DNA from: Massilia sp. 9I
GTDB taxonomy: Bacteria; Pseudomonadota; Gammaproteobacteria; Burkholderiales; Burkholderiaceae_D
DNA length: 64,000 bases
Direction: 5' to 3'
NCBI RefSeq assembly: GCF_902506415.1
Contig: NZ_LR733275.1
Coordinates: 2,333,795 to 2,397,794 of the forward strand
Shown one piece after another: positions 37,221-45,205 of this stretch. The translations under genes were made by a program, and so were the position numbers. The notes beneath the pieces are model-generated. The model did not search any database, was not told where the DNA came from, and saw only the letters and a list, made by a program, of their open reading frames with translations. Position 1 is the stretch's first letter. Each line of letters opens with the position of its first letter.

Positions 37221-37398
37221 TCGTCTCCCCTTCTCGTGCTTGATGTATGCGAGCTTGCAAAGTCCTCATGATTACACAAATCACCAGTATTAGATTGCCG
37301 CATCTAATAATGTCCGTAAAATGGCGCCCAACATTGCATTCGGCAGTAAAAAAGTGCACACTCGTGCTTAAATTTTCACTCTCATTATTAAAATAACC

Positions 37399-39075
37399 AT
37401 GACCGAGCCAACCAACATCCTCGAACAATACGGACCACGTGAAGCAATGGAGTACGACGCGGTCATCGTCGGCGGCGGCCCTGCAGGCCTGTCCGCGGCG
37501 ATCCGGCTCAAGCAGCTGGCTGCGGAACAGGGTCGTGACGTCTCCGTCTGCGTGCTCGAAAAAGGCGGCGAGCTCGGTGCGCACATCCTGTCCGGCGCGG
37601 TCATGGACCCGATCGCCCTGAACGAGCTGATCCCCGACTGGAAGGAAAAAGGCGCGCCGCTGAACACCCCGGTGACCGAAGACCAGGTGCTGTTCCTGAC
37701 CGAGACCAAGGCAATCCGTACGCCGAACTTCCTGGTCCCGAAGATGCTGACCAACCACGGCAACTACGTGATCTCGTTGGCCAACGTGACGCGCTGGCTG
37801 GGTACGCAGGCGGAAGCGCTGGGCGTCGAGATCTTCCCGGGCTTCCCGGCCGCGGAAATCCTGTACAACGAGGACGGTTCGGTCAAGGGTGTCGCTACCG
37901 GCAACATGGGCGTCAAGCGCGACGGCGAACCGGGTGGCGACTTCCAGCTCGGCATGGAACTGCACGCCAAGTACACGCTGTTTGCGGAAGGTTCGCGCGG
38001 CCACCTCGGCAAGCAGCTCATGGCCAAGTATGACCTGAACAAGGGCAAGGACCCGCAGACCTATGGCATCGGCATCAAGGAACTGTGGGAGATCGACCCA
38101 GCCAAGCACAAGCCTGGCCTGGTGCTCCACACCGCCGGCTGGCCGCTGGATAACAGCACCTACGGCGGCTCCTTCCTGTACCACCTGGAGAACAACCAGG
38201 TGGCGGTCGGCTTCGTGGTGGGCCTGGCTTACCAGAACCCCTACCTGTCGCCCTACGAGGAATTCCAGCGCTATAAAACGCACCCGGCGATCCGCCACTA
38301 CTTCGAAGGCGGCAAGCGCATCTCGTATGGCGCGCGCGCAATCACGGCAGGGGGGCTGCAATCCTTGCCGAAGACCGTCTTCCCGGGCGGCGCCCTGATC
38401 GGCTGCGACGCCGGCTTCCTGAACACCAGCCGCATCAAGGGCAGCCACGCCGCGATCAAGACCGGCATGCTGGCAGCGGAAAGCGCCTTCGCCGCGCTGG
38501 GCGAGAACCGCCAGCACGACGAACTGGCGTCCTATCCGGCCGCCTTCGAAAAATCGTGGCTGCACGAAGAGCTGCACGTGGCGCGCAACTTCAAGCCGTG
38601 GATGAGCAAGGGCCTGTACCTCGGCACCATCATGACCGGCATCGACCAGATGGTCTTCCGCGGCAAGGCGCCGTGGACCCTGCACCATCAACACGCCGAC
38701 CACGAGTGCCTGAAGCCTGCGTCGCACTTCCAGCCGATCGCTTACCCGAAACCGGACGGCAAGCTCACGTTTGATCGCCTGTCCTCGGTGTTCATCTCGA
38801 ACACCAACCACGCCGAAGACCAGCCGATCCACCTGACCCTGAAGAACCCGAGCATCCCGGTGGACGTCAACCTGGCCAAGTACGCAGGTCCTGAACAGCG
38901 CTACTGCCCAGCCGGCGTGTACGAGTTCGTGAAGACCGATGAAGGCAAGGACCGCCTGCAGATCAATGCGCAGAACTGCGTGCACTGCAAGACCTGCGAC
39001 ATCAAGGACCCGACCCAGAACATCGTCTGGGTCACGCCGGAAGGCGGCGGCGGCCCGAACTACCCGAACATGTAA
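37399..39075 (+). CDS. Electron transfer flavoprotein-ubiquinone oxidoreductase
   Basis: A 558-residue membrane-associated flavoprotein that passes electrons from electron transfer flavoprotein to ubiquinone, linking fatty- and amino-acid oxidation to respiration. The FAD motif VIVGGGPAG is at about 22-30. The 4Fe-4S cluster ligands are Cys503 (RYCPAGVY) and Cys527, 530 and 533 in [10 protein letters not shown]. The length is the usual one for the family. It is divergent from the SDR gene. An esterase gene follows on the same strand five bases after the stop. Confidence 0.95.
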   Translation: MTEPTNILEQYGPREAMEYDAVIVGGGPAGLSAAIRLKQLAAEQGRDVSVCVLEKGGELGAHILSGAVMDPIALNELIPDWKEKGAPLNTPVTEDQVLFLTETKAIRTPNFLVPKMLTNHGNYVISLANVTRWLGTQAEALGVEIFPGFPAAEILYNEDGSVKGVATGNMGVKRDGEPGGDFQLGMELHAKYTLFAEGSRGHLGKQLMAKYDLNKGKDPQTYGIGIKELWEIDPAKHKPGLVLHTAGWPLDNSTYGGSFLYHLENNQVAVGFVVGLAYQNPYLSPYEEFQRYKTHPAIRHYFEGGKRISYGARAITAGGLQSLPKTVFPGGALIGCDAGFLNTSRIKGSHAAIKTGMLAAESAFAALGENRQHDELASYPAAFEKSWLHEELHVARNFKPWMSKGLYLGTIMTGIDQMVFRGKAPWTLHHQHADHECLKPASHFQPIAYPKPDGKLTFDRLSSVFISNTNHAEDQPIHLTLKNPSIPVDVNLAKYAGPEQRYCPAGVYEFVKTDEGKDRLQINAQNCVHCKTCDIKDPTQNIVWVTPEGGGGPNYPNM

Positions 39076-39080
39076 GCGCG

Positions 39081-40010
39081 GTGCGCGCCCTCGCCTCCCT
39101 GCTGGCGGCGCTGGTGCTGCCGCTGGCCGCCCAGGCGGCCGACGACGGCCTGCGCACGGCCGTGCTGCTGGACCGCCTGCACGGCATCGATGCCAACGTG
39201 ACCTACCTGAAGGCGAGCGGACAAGAGCTCAAGCTCGACGTCCTGCTGCCGGATGACTACGCCGCGAGGCCGCGGCCGGTGGTGCTGCGCTTCCACGGCG
39301 GCGGCTGGGTCGCGGGCAGCCGCGAGAACTCGGCGCTCGCCGCCCTGCCTTGGATGCAGATGGGCTTCACCGTGGTGAACGTCAGCTACCGGCTGGCGAA
39401 TACCGCGCTGGCGCCGGCCGCGGTGGAGGACACGCTGTGCGCGCTGCAGTGGGTGGGCCGCAATGCGAAGAAGTACAACTTCGACCTGGGCAAGGTGGTC
39501 ACCACCGGGAATTCGGCCGGCGGCCACCTGGCGCTAACCACCGCCATGATCCCGAGCGACTCGCCCTTCACCAACCAGTGCGCCGCGAACGAGCCCACCT
39601 GGTCCGGGCCTTACCAGAACCCGGCGCCAAAGGTGGCGGCGGTGGTCAACTGGTTCGGCATCACCGACGTCGCCGACATGCTGCAGGGGCCGAACCTGCG
39701 CTCGTACACGGTGGCCTGGTTCGGCAGCATGCCGGGGCGCGATCAGCTGGCGCGCGCGATCTCGCCGCTCACCTATGTGCGTGCCGGCGGCCCGCCGGTG
39801 TTCACCGTCCACGGCGACGCCGATCCGCTGGTGCCTTACGCGCACGGGGTGCGCCTGAAGGCGGCGCTGGACAAGGCCGGCGTGAAGAACGTCCTGTACA
39901 CCATCAAGGGCGGCAAGCATGGCGGCTTCCCGGCGGAGCAGCAGGTCGCGGCCTTCGAAGCCGTGCGCGAGTTCCTGCGCGGGCTGGACATCCTGCCGGC
40001 GCAGCCCTGA
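39081..40010 (+). CDS. Exported alpha/beta-hydrolase (HSL/BD-FAE-like esterase)
   Basis: A 309-residue hydrolase with a signal peptide (LASLLAALVLPLAAQAA). The oxyanion-hole motif is FHGGGW (71-76), the nucleophile Ser145 lies in GNSAGG, and Asp/His candidates lie in HGDADPLVP and GGKHGGF. This is the arrangement of the hormone-sensitive-lipase/BD-feruloyl-esterase group, so it probably hydrolyses ester bonds of small or plant-derived substrates in the periplasm or outside. The start is a GTG right after the ETF-QO stop, so it may be co-transcribed with that gene, though no functional link is evident. Confidence 0.85.
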   Translation: MRALASLLAALVLPLAAQAADDGLRTAVLLDRLHGIDANVTYLKASGQELKLDVLLPDDYAARPRPVVLRFHGGGWVAGSRENSALAALPWMQMGFTVVNVSYRLANTALAPAAVEDTLCALQWVGRNAKKYNFDLGKVVTTGNSAGGHLALTTAMIPSDSPFTNQCAANEPTWSGPYQNPAPKVAAVVNWFGITDVADMLQGPNLRSYTVAWFGSMPGRDQLARAISPLTYVRAGGPPVFTVHGDADPLVPYAHGVRLKAALDKAGVKNVLYTIKGGKHGGFPAEQQVAAFEAVREFLRGLDILPAQP

Positions 40011-40074
40011 GCGCCTGCCCTTCGCAAAAGCGTCTAGGATGGGGCTTCCACCACATCCATGCGAGGAGGCTGTC

Positions 40075-40248
40075 ATGCCTGAAAACAAGGATTTAGACCG
40101 CAGTCTGAGCGACGTCCAGCTGGACGATTTCGACGTCGACCGCCAGCGCGAGCGGCTCGAGCGCAGCCGGCCGGGCAACCTGCAGTCCGACCAGCAGAAG
40201 ACGCCGCAGCAGCCCAGCGAAGGGCCGCGCCAGGGCGAGAAGCGCTAG
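40075..40248 (+). CDS. Small charged hypothetical protein
   Basis: A 57-residue protein (MPENKDLDRSLSDVQLDDFD to GPRQGEKR), very hydrophilic, with acidic then basic and Gln/Pro-rich parts and no hydrophobic core. It is probably disordered. A strong AGGAGG ribosome-binding site stands 6 bases before the ATG. It lies just before two Gln/Gly-rich small genes, which also begin with a short charged stretch. I do not recognise a family. Confidence 0.65.
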   Translation: MPENKDLDRSLSDVQLDDFDVDRQRERLERSRPGNLQSDQQKTPQQPSEGPRQGEKR

Positions 40249-40315
40249 TACCGCCTTCTATTTCTACTGCTGACTTTGTGCGAGCTGTCCTACGGCAGCT
40301 CCTCCCCCATTCCGA

Positions 40316-40343
40316 TTGTCCCGAGCTGCCAGAGGTCTATCAT
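40316..40343 (+). promoter_or_regulatory. Promoter of first Q/G-rich gene
   Basis: TTGTCC (40316-40321), a 16-base spacer and TATCAT (40338-40343) lie 32 bases before the start codon. The same arrangement recurs at the same distance before the second Q/G-rich gene, within a conserved leader of about 98 bases beginning GTGCGAGC. Confidence 0.55.
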
Positions 40344-40374
40344 CACTCCATCGACACTCAAACAGGAGACGAGT

Positions 40375-40779
40375 ATGGGTGAAAACAAAGGACACGGTGT
40401 GAAGGGTCCGCGCCACGATAATGACGTGGATGACCTGAGCATCAACACCGCGAGCGGCAAGATCGCCCAGGGTGGCCAGCAGCAGTCTGGCAACATGCAT
40501 CCGGGGCAGCAGCAGCAGGACAGCATGCAGTCCGGCCAGCAGCAAGGCAATCGGCAATCGGGCCCGCAAGCGGGACAGCAGCAAGGTAACAAGCAGTCGG
40601 GACAGCAACAAGGTAGTCAGCAGTCGAGCCAGCAAGGCAGCCAGCAAAGCGGAGGTCAGCATGCCTCCGGCGGCACGCCGGCACTGGACGACCTGGGTTC
40701 GCGCCAAGGCGAATCCGCCAAGGATGCCTCGCAGGCCTGGAGCCAGGACAGCGGCAACAAGCAGCAAGGCAATCGTTAA
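40375..40779 (+). CDS. Gln/Gly/Ser-rich disordered protein (copy 1)
   Basis: A 134-residue low-complexity protein. A charged N-terminus (MGENKGHGVKGPRHDNDVDD) leads into about 60 residues of Gln-Gln-Gly, Gln-Ser-Gly and Gly-Asn repeats. A distinct C-terminal segment (GGQHASGGTPALDDLG, QGESAKDAS, GNR end) is shared with the second copy. No hydrophobic core, signal or known domain is visible. The strong ribosome-binding site AGGAGAC precedes it. The shared C-terminal motif and duplicated promoters show that both are real genes. The function is unknown; a protective, stress-related or condensate-forming role would be speculation. Confidence 0.75.
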   Translation: MGENKGHGVKGPRHDNDVDDLSINTASGKIAQGGQQQSGNMHPGQQQQDSMQSGQQQGNRQSGPQAGQQQGNKQSGQQQGSQQSSQQGSQQSGGQHASGGTPALDDLGSRQGESAKDASQAWSQDSGNKQQGNR

Positions 40780-40910
40780 ACCCGTTAGTAGTACGGCGCG
40801 CACCGACGCAAGCCAGGCTTGCCGCGGTGCGCGTTTGCATTGCGGATCAATTTGTTTCCCGTCGGTGAGCGCGTGCGAGCGCTCCTACGCCGCCACCGCG
40901 CGCACGCCGA

Positions 40911-40938
40911 TTGCCGATGTCAGCAGGAAGAATATGAT
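40911..40938 (+). promoter_or_regulatory. Promoter of second Q/G-rich gene
   Basis: TTGCCG (40911-40916), a 16-base spacer and TATGAT (40933-40938) lie at the same distance from the start codon as in the first copy. Upstream, GTGCGAGCnnTCCTACG is conserved at the same offset in both leaders. Confidence 0.55.
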
Positions 40939-40970
40939 GGTCTCTCACATTCCTTATCAAGGAGACGATC

Positions 40971-41333
40971 ATGAGCGACAACCAGCAGAAACAATCGACC
41001 CCTGACAATGCCGTGAAAGATCCCAAGAAGGATCTCGTTGCCACCGCCGGCCAGGGCCAGCAGTCGGGCAGCCAGCAGTCGGGCAGCCAGCAGTCCGGCC
41101 AGCAATCGGGCAACCAGCAGTCCGGCCAGCAGCAAGGCGGCCAACAGCAAGGCAACCAGCAACAGGGCCAGCAACAGGGCCAGCAACAGGGCAACCAGCA
41201 GCAAGGTGGCGGCCAGCATGCTTCCGGCGGCACCCCGGCACTGGAAGACCTGGACGGCCAGAACCAGGGCGAGAGCGCCCAGCAGGCTTCCGAAGCTTTC
41301 CAGCAGCAGGACCAGCAGCGCGGAAACCGCTAA
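40971..41333 (+). CDS. Gln/Gly/Ser-rich disordered protein (copy 2)
   Basis: A 120-residue paralogue of the preceding gene. A charged start (MSDNQQKQSTPDNAVKDPKK) leads into a run of Gln-Gln-Gly, Gln-Ser-Gly and Gln-Gln-Gly-Asn units (about 28-78), then the shared end GGQHASGGTPALEDLD ... QGESAQQAS ... RGNR. It is a tandem duplicate including its leader, with AAGGAGACGATC before the ATG. The repeat tracts differ in length and phase between the two copies, whereas the C-terminal segment is kept. That suggests the end segment carries the function and the repeats drift. Confidence 0.78.
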   Translation: MSDNQQKQSTPDNAVKDPKKDLVATAGQGQQSGSQQSGSQQSGQQSGNQQSGQQQGGQQQGNQQQGQQQGQQQGNQQQGGGQHASGGTPALEDLDGQNQGESAQQASEAFQQQDQQRGNR

Positions 41334-41363
41334 GGCTGCAGCCGTCGCGCGCGAGGCCCCGGC

Positions 41364-42035
41364 TTAGCGCGCGGCGTGCGCCCGGTTCAGGCGCCGCTCG
41401 GCGCGGCGCTGGATCGCTTCGAAGAACAGGCTCAGTACCCAGTAGATGCAGGCCGCCGCGATGTAGAGCGGCAGCGGCTGGAAAGTCACCGCGATCACTT
41501 CCTTGGTCGCGAGCATCAGCTCGGTCAGGGCAATCACCGACACCAGCGAGGTATCCTTGATCAGGCTGATCAGGGTATTGCTCATCGAGGGCACTGCGAT
41601 GCGCAGCGCCTGCGGCATGATGACGTGGTGCAGGGTCTGCCAATAACCCAGGCCCAGGCTGAAGCTGGCGCGCCATTGCCTCTCGCTCACCGCGCGAATC
41701 GCGCCGCGCAGGCTTTCCGACAGATAGGCGCCGCTATTGAGCGACAGCGCCAGCACGCCCGCCGCCACTGGCGTGAATTCGATGCCGACGCTCGGCAATC
41801 CATAATAGATGACGAAGATCTGCACCAGCAGCGGCGTGCCGCGCATGACGCTCACGTAGAAGCTGGCCGGCAGCCGCACCAGCGCCCAGGGCGCGATACG
41901 CATCAGGGCCACCGGAAAGCCGATCGCGAGCCCGCCGATCATCGACGCCACTGCGAACATCAGGGTATAGCCGGCGCCAGTCAGCATGACCGGCGCCGCC
42001 TCGCGCAGCAGCGCGACCAGATCCACCAAGTTCAC
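41364..42035 (-). CDS. Polar amino-acid ABC transporter permease
   Basis: A 223-residue inner-membrane permease of the His/Glu/Gln/Arg family (cystine/YecS type) with about five helices. The EAA-loop region reads LGLGYWQTLHHVIMPQALRI (about 128-147). A partner binding protein lies immediately upstream with a 10-base gap. There is no ATPase gene in the neighbourhood, so the transporter must borrow one encoded elsewhere. Confidence 0.9.
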   Translation of the reverse strand: MNLVDLVALLREAAPVMLTGAGYTLMFAVASMIGGLAIGFPVALMRIAPWALVRLPASFYVSVMRGTPLLVQIFVIYYGLPSVGIEFTPVAAGVLALSLNSGAYLSESLRGAIRAVSERQWRASFSLGLGYWQTLHHVIMPQALRIAVPSMSNTLISLIKDTSLVSVIALTELMLATKEVIAVTFQPLPLYIAAACIYWVLSLFFEAIQRRAERRLNRAHAAR

Positions 42036-42045
42036 CTGCGCGCCC

Positions 42046-42855
42046 TTACTTTGCGGGGTGGCTGGCGTCGGTGCCGAACCATTTGAGCGACATGGCCTTC
42101 AGCGTGCCGTCCGCGGTGGCATCGACCAGGATCTTGTCCACCGCCGCCTTGAACTGCGGGCTGCCCTTGCGGAAGGCGATGCCCATGCGCTCAGGCGCGC
42201 CGATGCGGGCGCCGGCCTTGATCGGCAGCTGCGAGTTCTTCAGCAGGTAGGCCACCATCAGGCTGTCGTTCAGCGCCGCATCGATACGGCCGAAAGCGAG
42301 GTCCTGCAGGTTCTCCGGCGCCGCCGGATAGCTCTTGACCGTAATGCCCGGCACCGCCTTGACCTGCTGCTCGAACACGCTGCCCTGCCCTACACCGACT
42401 GTCTTGCCCTTGAGGTCATTCAGGCTCGTATAGACCGCGCGGTCGTTCTTGCGCACGATGAGCTGCGGGGCCGAATAGGTATAGGGACGCGAGAAGTCGA
42501 AGACCTGCTCGCGCTTCGCGGTGATGCCGACCTGGCTGACGATCACGTCATACTTGGCGGCGGCCAGGCCCGCGAGGATCGCGGCCCATTCGGTGCTGAC
42601 GAATTCGGGCTTCAAGCCCAGTTTGGCCGCGACCAGGCGCGCGACGTCGACGTCGTAGCCGGCCAGCTGCCCGGTCTTGGGGTCCTTGAAGTTGAAGGGC
42701 GGGTAGGTGCCTTCCATCGCGATGCGCAGCGTGCCGCGCGCCTTCGCGTCCGTGAGCAGGTCGGCGGCATGCGCGGGCACGAGTGCCGAAAGCGAGGCCG
42801 CGAGCGCCAGGCCGAGCAGCGTCCGGCGCGCCACGGTGTTCGAATGCTTGCCCAT
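42046..42855 (-). CDS. Amino-acid ABC transporter substrate-binding protein
   Basis: A 269-residue periplasmic binding protein of family 3. The signal (KHSNTVARRTLLGLALAASL ... AHA) has a twin-arginine look. The mature part starts DLLTDAKARGTLRIAMEGTY, then PPFNFKDPKTGQLAGYDVDV, typical of cystine/polar amino-acid binders. It delivers its ligand to the permease encoded 10 bases downstream. I chose the ATG at 42855 (GGAGACGAATTG upstream); an in-frame GTG or ATG further up would place the signal too deep. Confidence 0.9.
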   Translation of the reverse strand: MGKHSNTVARRTLLGLALAASLSALVPAHAADLLTDAKARGTLRIAMEGTYPPFNFKDPKTGQLAGYDVDVARLVAAKLGLKPEFVSTEWAAILAGLAAAKYDVIVSQVGITAKREQVFDFSRPYTYSAPQLIVRKNDRAVYTSLNDLKGKTVGVGQGSVFEQQVKAVPGITVKSYPAAPENLQDLAFGRIDAALNDSLMVAYLLKNSQLPIKAGARIGAPERMGIAFRKGSPQFKAAVDKILVDATADGTLKAMSLKWFGTDASHPAK

Positions 42856-42917
42856 CAATTCGTCTCCATCCAAGGTCGAGCTGACGTTATAACCCATTCC
42901 CGCCCGGGCGGGAAGGC

Positions 42918-43325
42918 TCAGTAGCCCAGCCGGCGCCCGCGCGATCCGAACGGATGGCCGACCACCAGGATCGTGCTCGCGACCAGGGTCGACAGGCCCA
43001 AGATCAGCTGGACCAGCTTGTCGTCGGGGAGCACCCAGACCTGGCCGCGCGGCGGTTCGGCGCCGGTGGCGGCATGAATCAGCGGCGAGATCCAGTCGGC
43101 TTCCGGTTCGACGTCGAGGATGACGGCATCGCCCGTGGTTTGCATGTAAACGTTGCCGCCCTCGGCCAGGATAAAGCAGATGCCGACGCCGGTCTCGGTC
43201 GGCTTGACCAGCTCTTGCAGGGCGCGGTTATGCTCGTCGATCCAGAGTTCGACGTCCTGCGGGGTTTCGAGCGCGGTCCAGGGACGGGGACGGAAGCGTG
43301 GCGGAGTCTCAGGTGGCAGATTCAT
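42918..43325 (-). CDS. Hypothetical protein with C-terminal hydrophobic segment
   Basis: A 135-residue protein of unknown family. The first half (RPWTALETPQDVELWIDEHN, GVGICFILAEGGNVYMQTTG) looks like a small alpha/beta domain. Near the C-terminus, KLVQLILGLSTLVASTILVV (about 103-122) is one probable membrane helix followed by a basic end. The start at 43325 is chosen on protein appearance; no strong ribosome-binding site precedes it, and an upstream in-frame extension of 33 residues exists. It is divergent from an esterase gene. Confidence 0.6.
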   Translation of the reverse strand: MNLPPETPPRFRPRPWTALETPQDVELWIDEHNRALQELVKPTETGVGICFILAEGGNVYMQTTGDAVILDVEPEADWISPLIHAATGAEPPRGQVWVLPDDKLVQLILGLSTLVASTILVVGHPFGSRGRRLGY

Positions 43326-43414
43326 GTGAGGCGGGTAAAAGCTGTACGAGCCGTATCTTACGGGATTTTTGTGTGCCAGTATGCAGCCTCCGTTCCAAGC
43401 ACAAGGAAGCAAGT

Positions 43415-44299
43415 TTGAAAGCACTGCTATTCTCCCTCCTCTGCCTCGCCGCCAGCGCGCAGGCCGCCGTCCCCGCCTACGAACTCGACAACACGGAAGT
43501 GCGCGACATCCACGCCGCGAACCTCAAGCGCGATTACCAGTTGTTCGTCGCCCTGCCCGACTCCTACCGCGAAGGGAGCAAACGCTACCCGGTGCTATTC
43601 GTGCCCGACGCGAACTACGCGTTCGCGCTGACCCGCAGCATCGCCTCGCGCCTGCACAAGCATGCGGGCATCGAGGAAGTGATCGTGGTCGGCCTGTCGT
43701 ATGCGAAGGGCGATGCCGGCAACTACAGCCGGCGCCGCGACTACACGCCGAGCGTGCCGCGCAAGCACAACTACCAGTCGGACATGCCGGGCCGTGCGCC
43801 CGCCTTCGGCGAAGCCGCGGCCTATGGCCGCTTCATGGTGGACGAGGTCTTCCCCTTCGTGGCGCGCAGCTACCGCGCCGACATGAAGCGCAAGATCTTC
43901 GCCGGCCATTCCTACGGCAGCCTGCTCGGCCTGCAGATCATGCTGGACGCGCCGCGCAGCTTCGAGCACTACATCCTGGGCAGCCCGTCGCTGTGGTTCG
44001 ACGCGGGCATCATGTTCGAACGTGAACAGGCCTATGGTGCGCGACACAAGGACTTGCCGGCCTCGGTCTACTTCGGCATCGGCGGCCTCGAGACCCTGGC
44101 GCCCGGGAAGAAGCGCTCGCGCTCGGAAGAAGACGCGGACATGGTGGCGGACCTGCGCGAGTTCGACGGCTTGCTCAAGGCGCACCGCTATCCGGGCTTG
44201 AAAACCGAGATGAAGGTCTTCGAGGGAGAAGACCATGCCAGCGTGTTCCCCTTCGTGCTCACGCGCGGCCTGCGCGCCTACCTGAAGTCAAGCCGCTAG
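43415..44299 (+). CDS. Exported esterase (PF00756-type alpha/beta-hydrolase)
   Basis: A 294-residue hydrolase starting at a TTG (AAGGAAG upstream) with a signal peptide MKALLFSLLCLAASAQAA. The family pattern RDYQLFVALPDSYREGSKRY followed by PVLFVPDANYAF is that of the esterase D/IroE/Fes-like group. The nucleophile Ser166 lies in FAGHSYGSL, and a late acidic/His pair (EGEDHASVFP) completes a triad. Its substrate, perhaps an ester such as a siderophore or aromatic ester, cannot be told. Its end overlaps the convergent methyltransferase by 12 bases. Confidence 0.85.
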   Translation: MKALLFSLLCLAASAQAAVPAYELDNTEVRDIHAANLKRDYQLFVALPDSYREGSKRYPVLFVPDANYAFALTRSIASRLHKHAGIEEVIVVGLSYAKGDAGNYSRRRDYTPSVPRKHNYQSDMPGRAPAFGEAAAYGRFMVDEVFPFVARSYRADMKRKIFAGHSYGSLLGLQIMLDAPRSFEHYILGSPSLWFDAGIMFEREQAYGARHKDLPASVYFGIGGLETLAPGKKRSRSEEDADMVADLREFDGLLKAHRYPGLKTEMKVFEGEDHASVFPFVLTRGLRAYLKSSR

Positions 44300-44959
44300 T
44301 TCGCCGACCAGGATCAGCGACACCGGCTTGCAGGTAGCGGGATGGACCGGCTCGCGCATCTCCACCGGGCGCAGGCCGTTCTCGACAAACAGCGCGACCC
44401 AGCTCGCGATGGTCCGGAAATACCAGGGCGCCGCATCCGCGAACGCGGGGCTGAAGCCGGCCCAGCTGCCCTCGCGCCAGCCGTCCACATAGGGCGCGTC
44501 GCCGCAGGCCGTCACGGGATGCACGGTCTGCACGATCAGGTGGCCGCCCGGGCGCAGGTAGCTCGGGGCGGCGCGAAACAGGCCGCGCGTGGCCTCGTCG
44601 CCGATCAGCGAGAAGTTACAGACCGCCACGTCGGCGCCAAGGCGCAGTTCGCCGGCTGCGATCTGTTCGTAGCTGAGCTGGCGGAACGTGCCGCCGCCCG
44701 CTGCCCGCGCCTGTTCCACCAGGCCTTCGATCGCGTCCACACCCTGCATCTCGACCTCCGGCAGCGCCCGCACCAGCCAGCCTTCGCCGCAGCCGAGATC
44801 GACCCCAAGGCGCGGCGAACGCGCCCGCACCGCGTCGACGATGGCGGCATTGGTCACCAGCACACGCGATTCGATCTCGCCGCCGCGCACGGCGGCGGTC
44901 CAGGGATCGGTGTTGCGCGACCAGGAATCGATGATGGAGGCGTCGGTGTGCTTGCTCAT
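44288..44959 (-). CDS. Class I SAM-dependent methyltransferase
   Basis: A 223-residue methyltransferase. Motif I VDLGCGEG is at about 53-60, followed by GVDAIEGLVEQAR (motif II region) and ADVAVCNFSLIGDE (motif III/IV). LRPGGHLIVQTVHP is the expected post-motif. The target is unknown. CAGGAG precedes the chosen ATG at 44959. It stands alone between an esterase and the GH16 gene. Confidence 0.87.
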   Translation of the reverse strand: MSKHTDASIIDSWSRNTDPWTAAVRGGEIESRVLVTNAAIVDAVRARSPRLGVDLGCGEGWLVRALPEVEMQGVDAIEGLVEQARAAGGGTFRQLSYEQIAAGELRLGADVAVCNFSLIGDEATRGLFRAAPSYLRPGGHLIVQTVHPVTACGDAPYVDGWREGSWAGFSPAFADAAPWYFRTIASWVALFVENGLRPVEMREPVHPATCKPVSLILVGELAA

Positions 44960-45044
44960 GGGTTCTCCTGTTGATGAGCGCATTATCCATCAAAGACTTA
45001 GCGGCAGAAATTTGCGTTAGATCAAAACGCGCGCACGATTGAAT

Positions 45045-45073
45045 TTGACGTCTTTACAAAACTCACATATTCT
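45045..45073 (+). promoter_or_regulatory. Sigma-70 promoter of the GH16 gene
   Basis: TTGACG (45045-45050), a 17-base spacer and TATTCT (45068-45073): a near-consensus promoter. Transcription would start at about 45080, just upstream of a LacI-type operator, leaving a leader of about 125 bases. Confidence 0.65.
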
Positions 45074-45086
45074 TTCATGCACTGAT

Positions 45087-45100
45087 TGGAAACGTTTCCA
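45087..45100. promoter_or_regulatory. LacI-family operator, perfect 14-bp palindrome
   Basis: TGGAAACGTTTCCA has the central CG pair and symmetric arms of LacI/PurR/CcpA-family operators. It lies at about +8 to +21 relative to the predicted start, a place where a repressor blocks transcription. A LacI-family regulator of glucan use encoded elsewhere is the likely ligand-responsive partner. Confidence 0.65.
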
Positions 45101-45205
45101 TCTCCAGCCTCGACAGGATCATACGAGACCAACCACCCAAGTTGGCAGACCGTGGCGCGCCGTCCTGGCGTGTCATTTTTCTTCGGAGTTAAATGAGGAG
45201 TCGAA

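Noticed and set aside
36778..38985. A 735-codon open frame antisense to the ETF-QO gene
   Set aside because: The sense strand encodes a full-length ETF-QO with its cluster cysteines. The antisense frame shows no family pattern; long antisense frames are expected in GC-rich genes.
40264..40803. Leu/Ala-rich minus-strand frame resembling a membrane protein
   Set aside because: It is the reverse reading of Gln-rich codons (CAG read as CTG). The plus strand has ribosome-binding sites, promoters and a paralogue.
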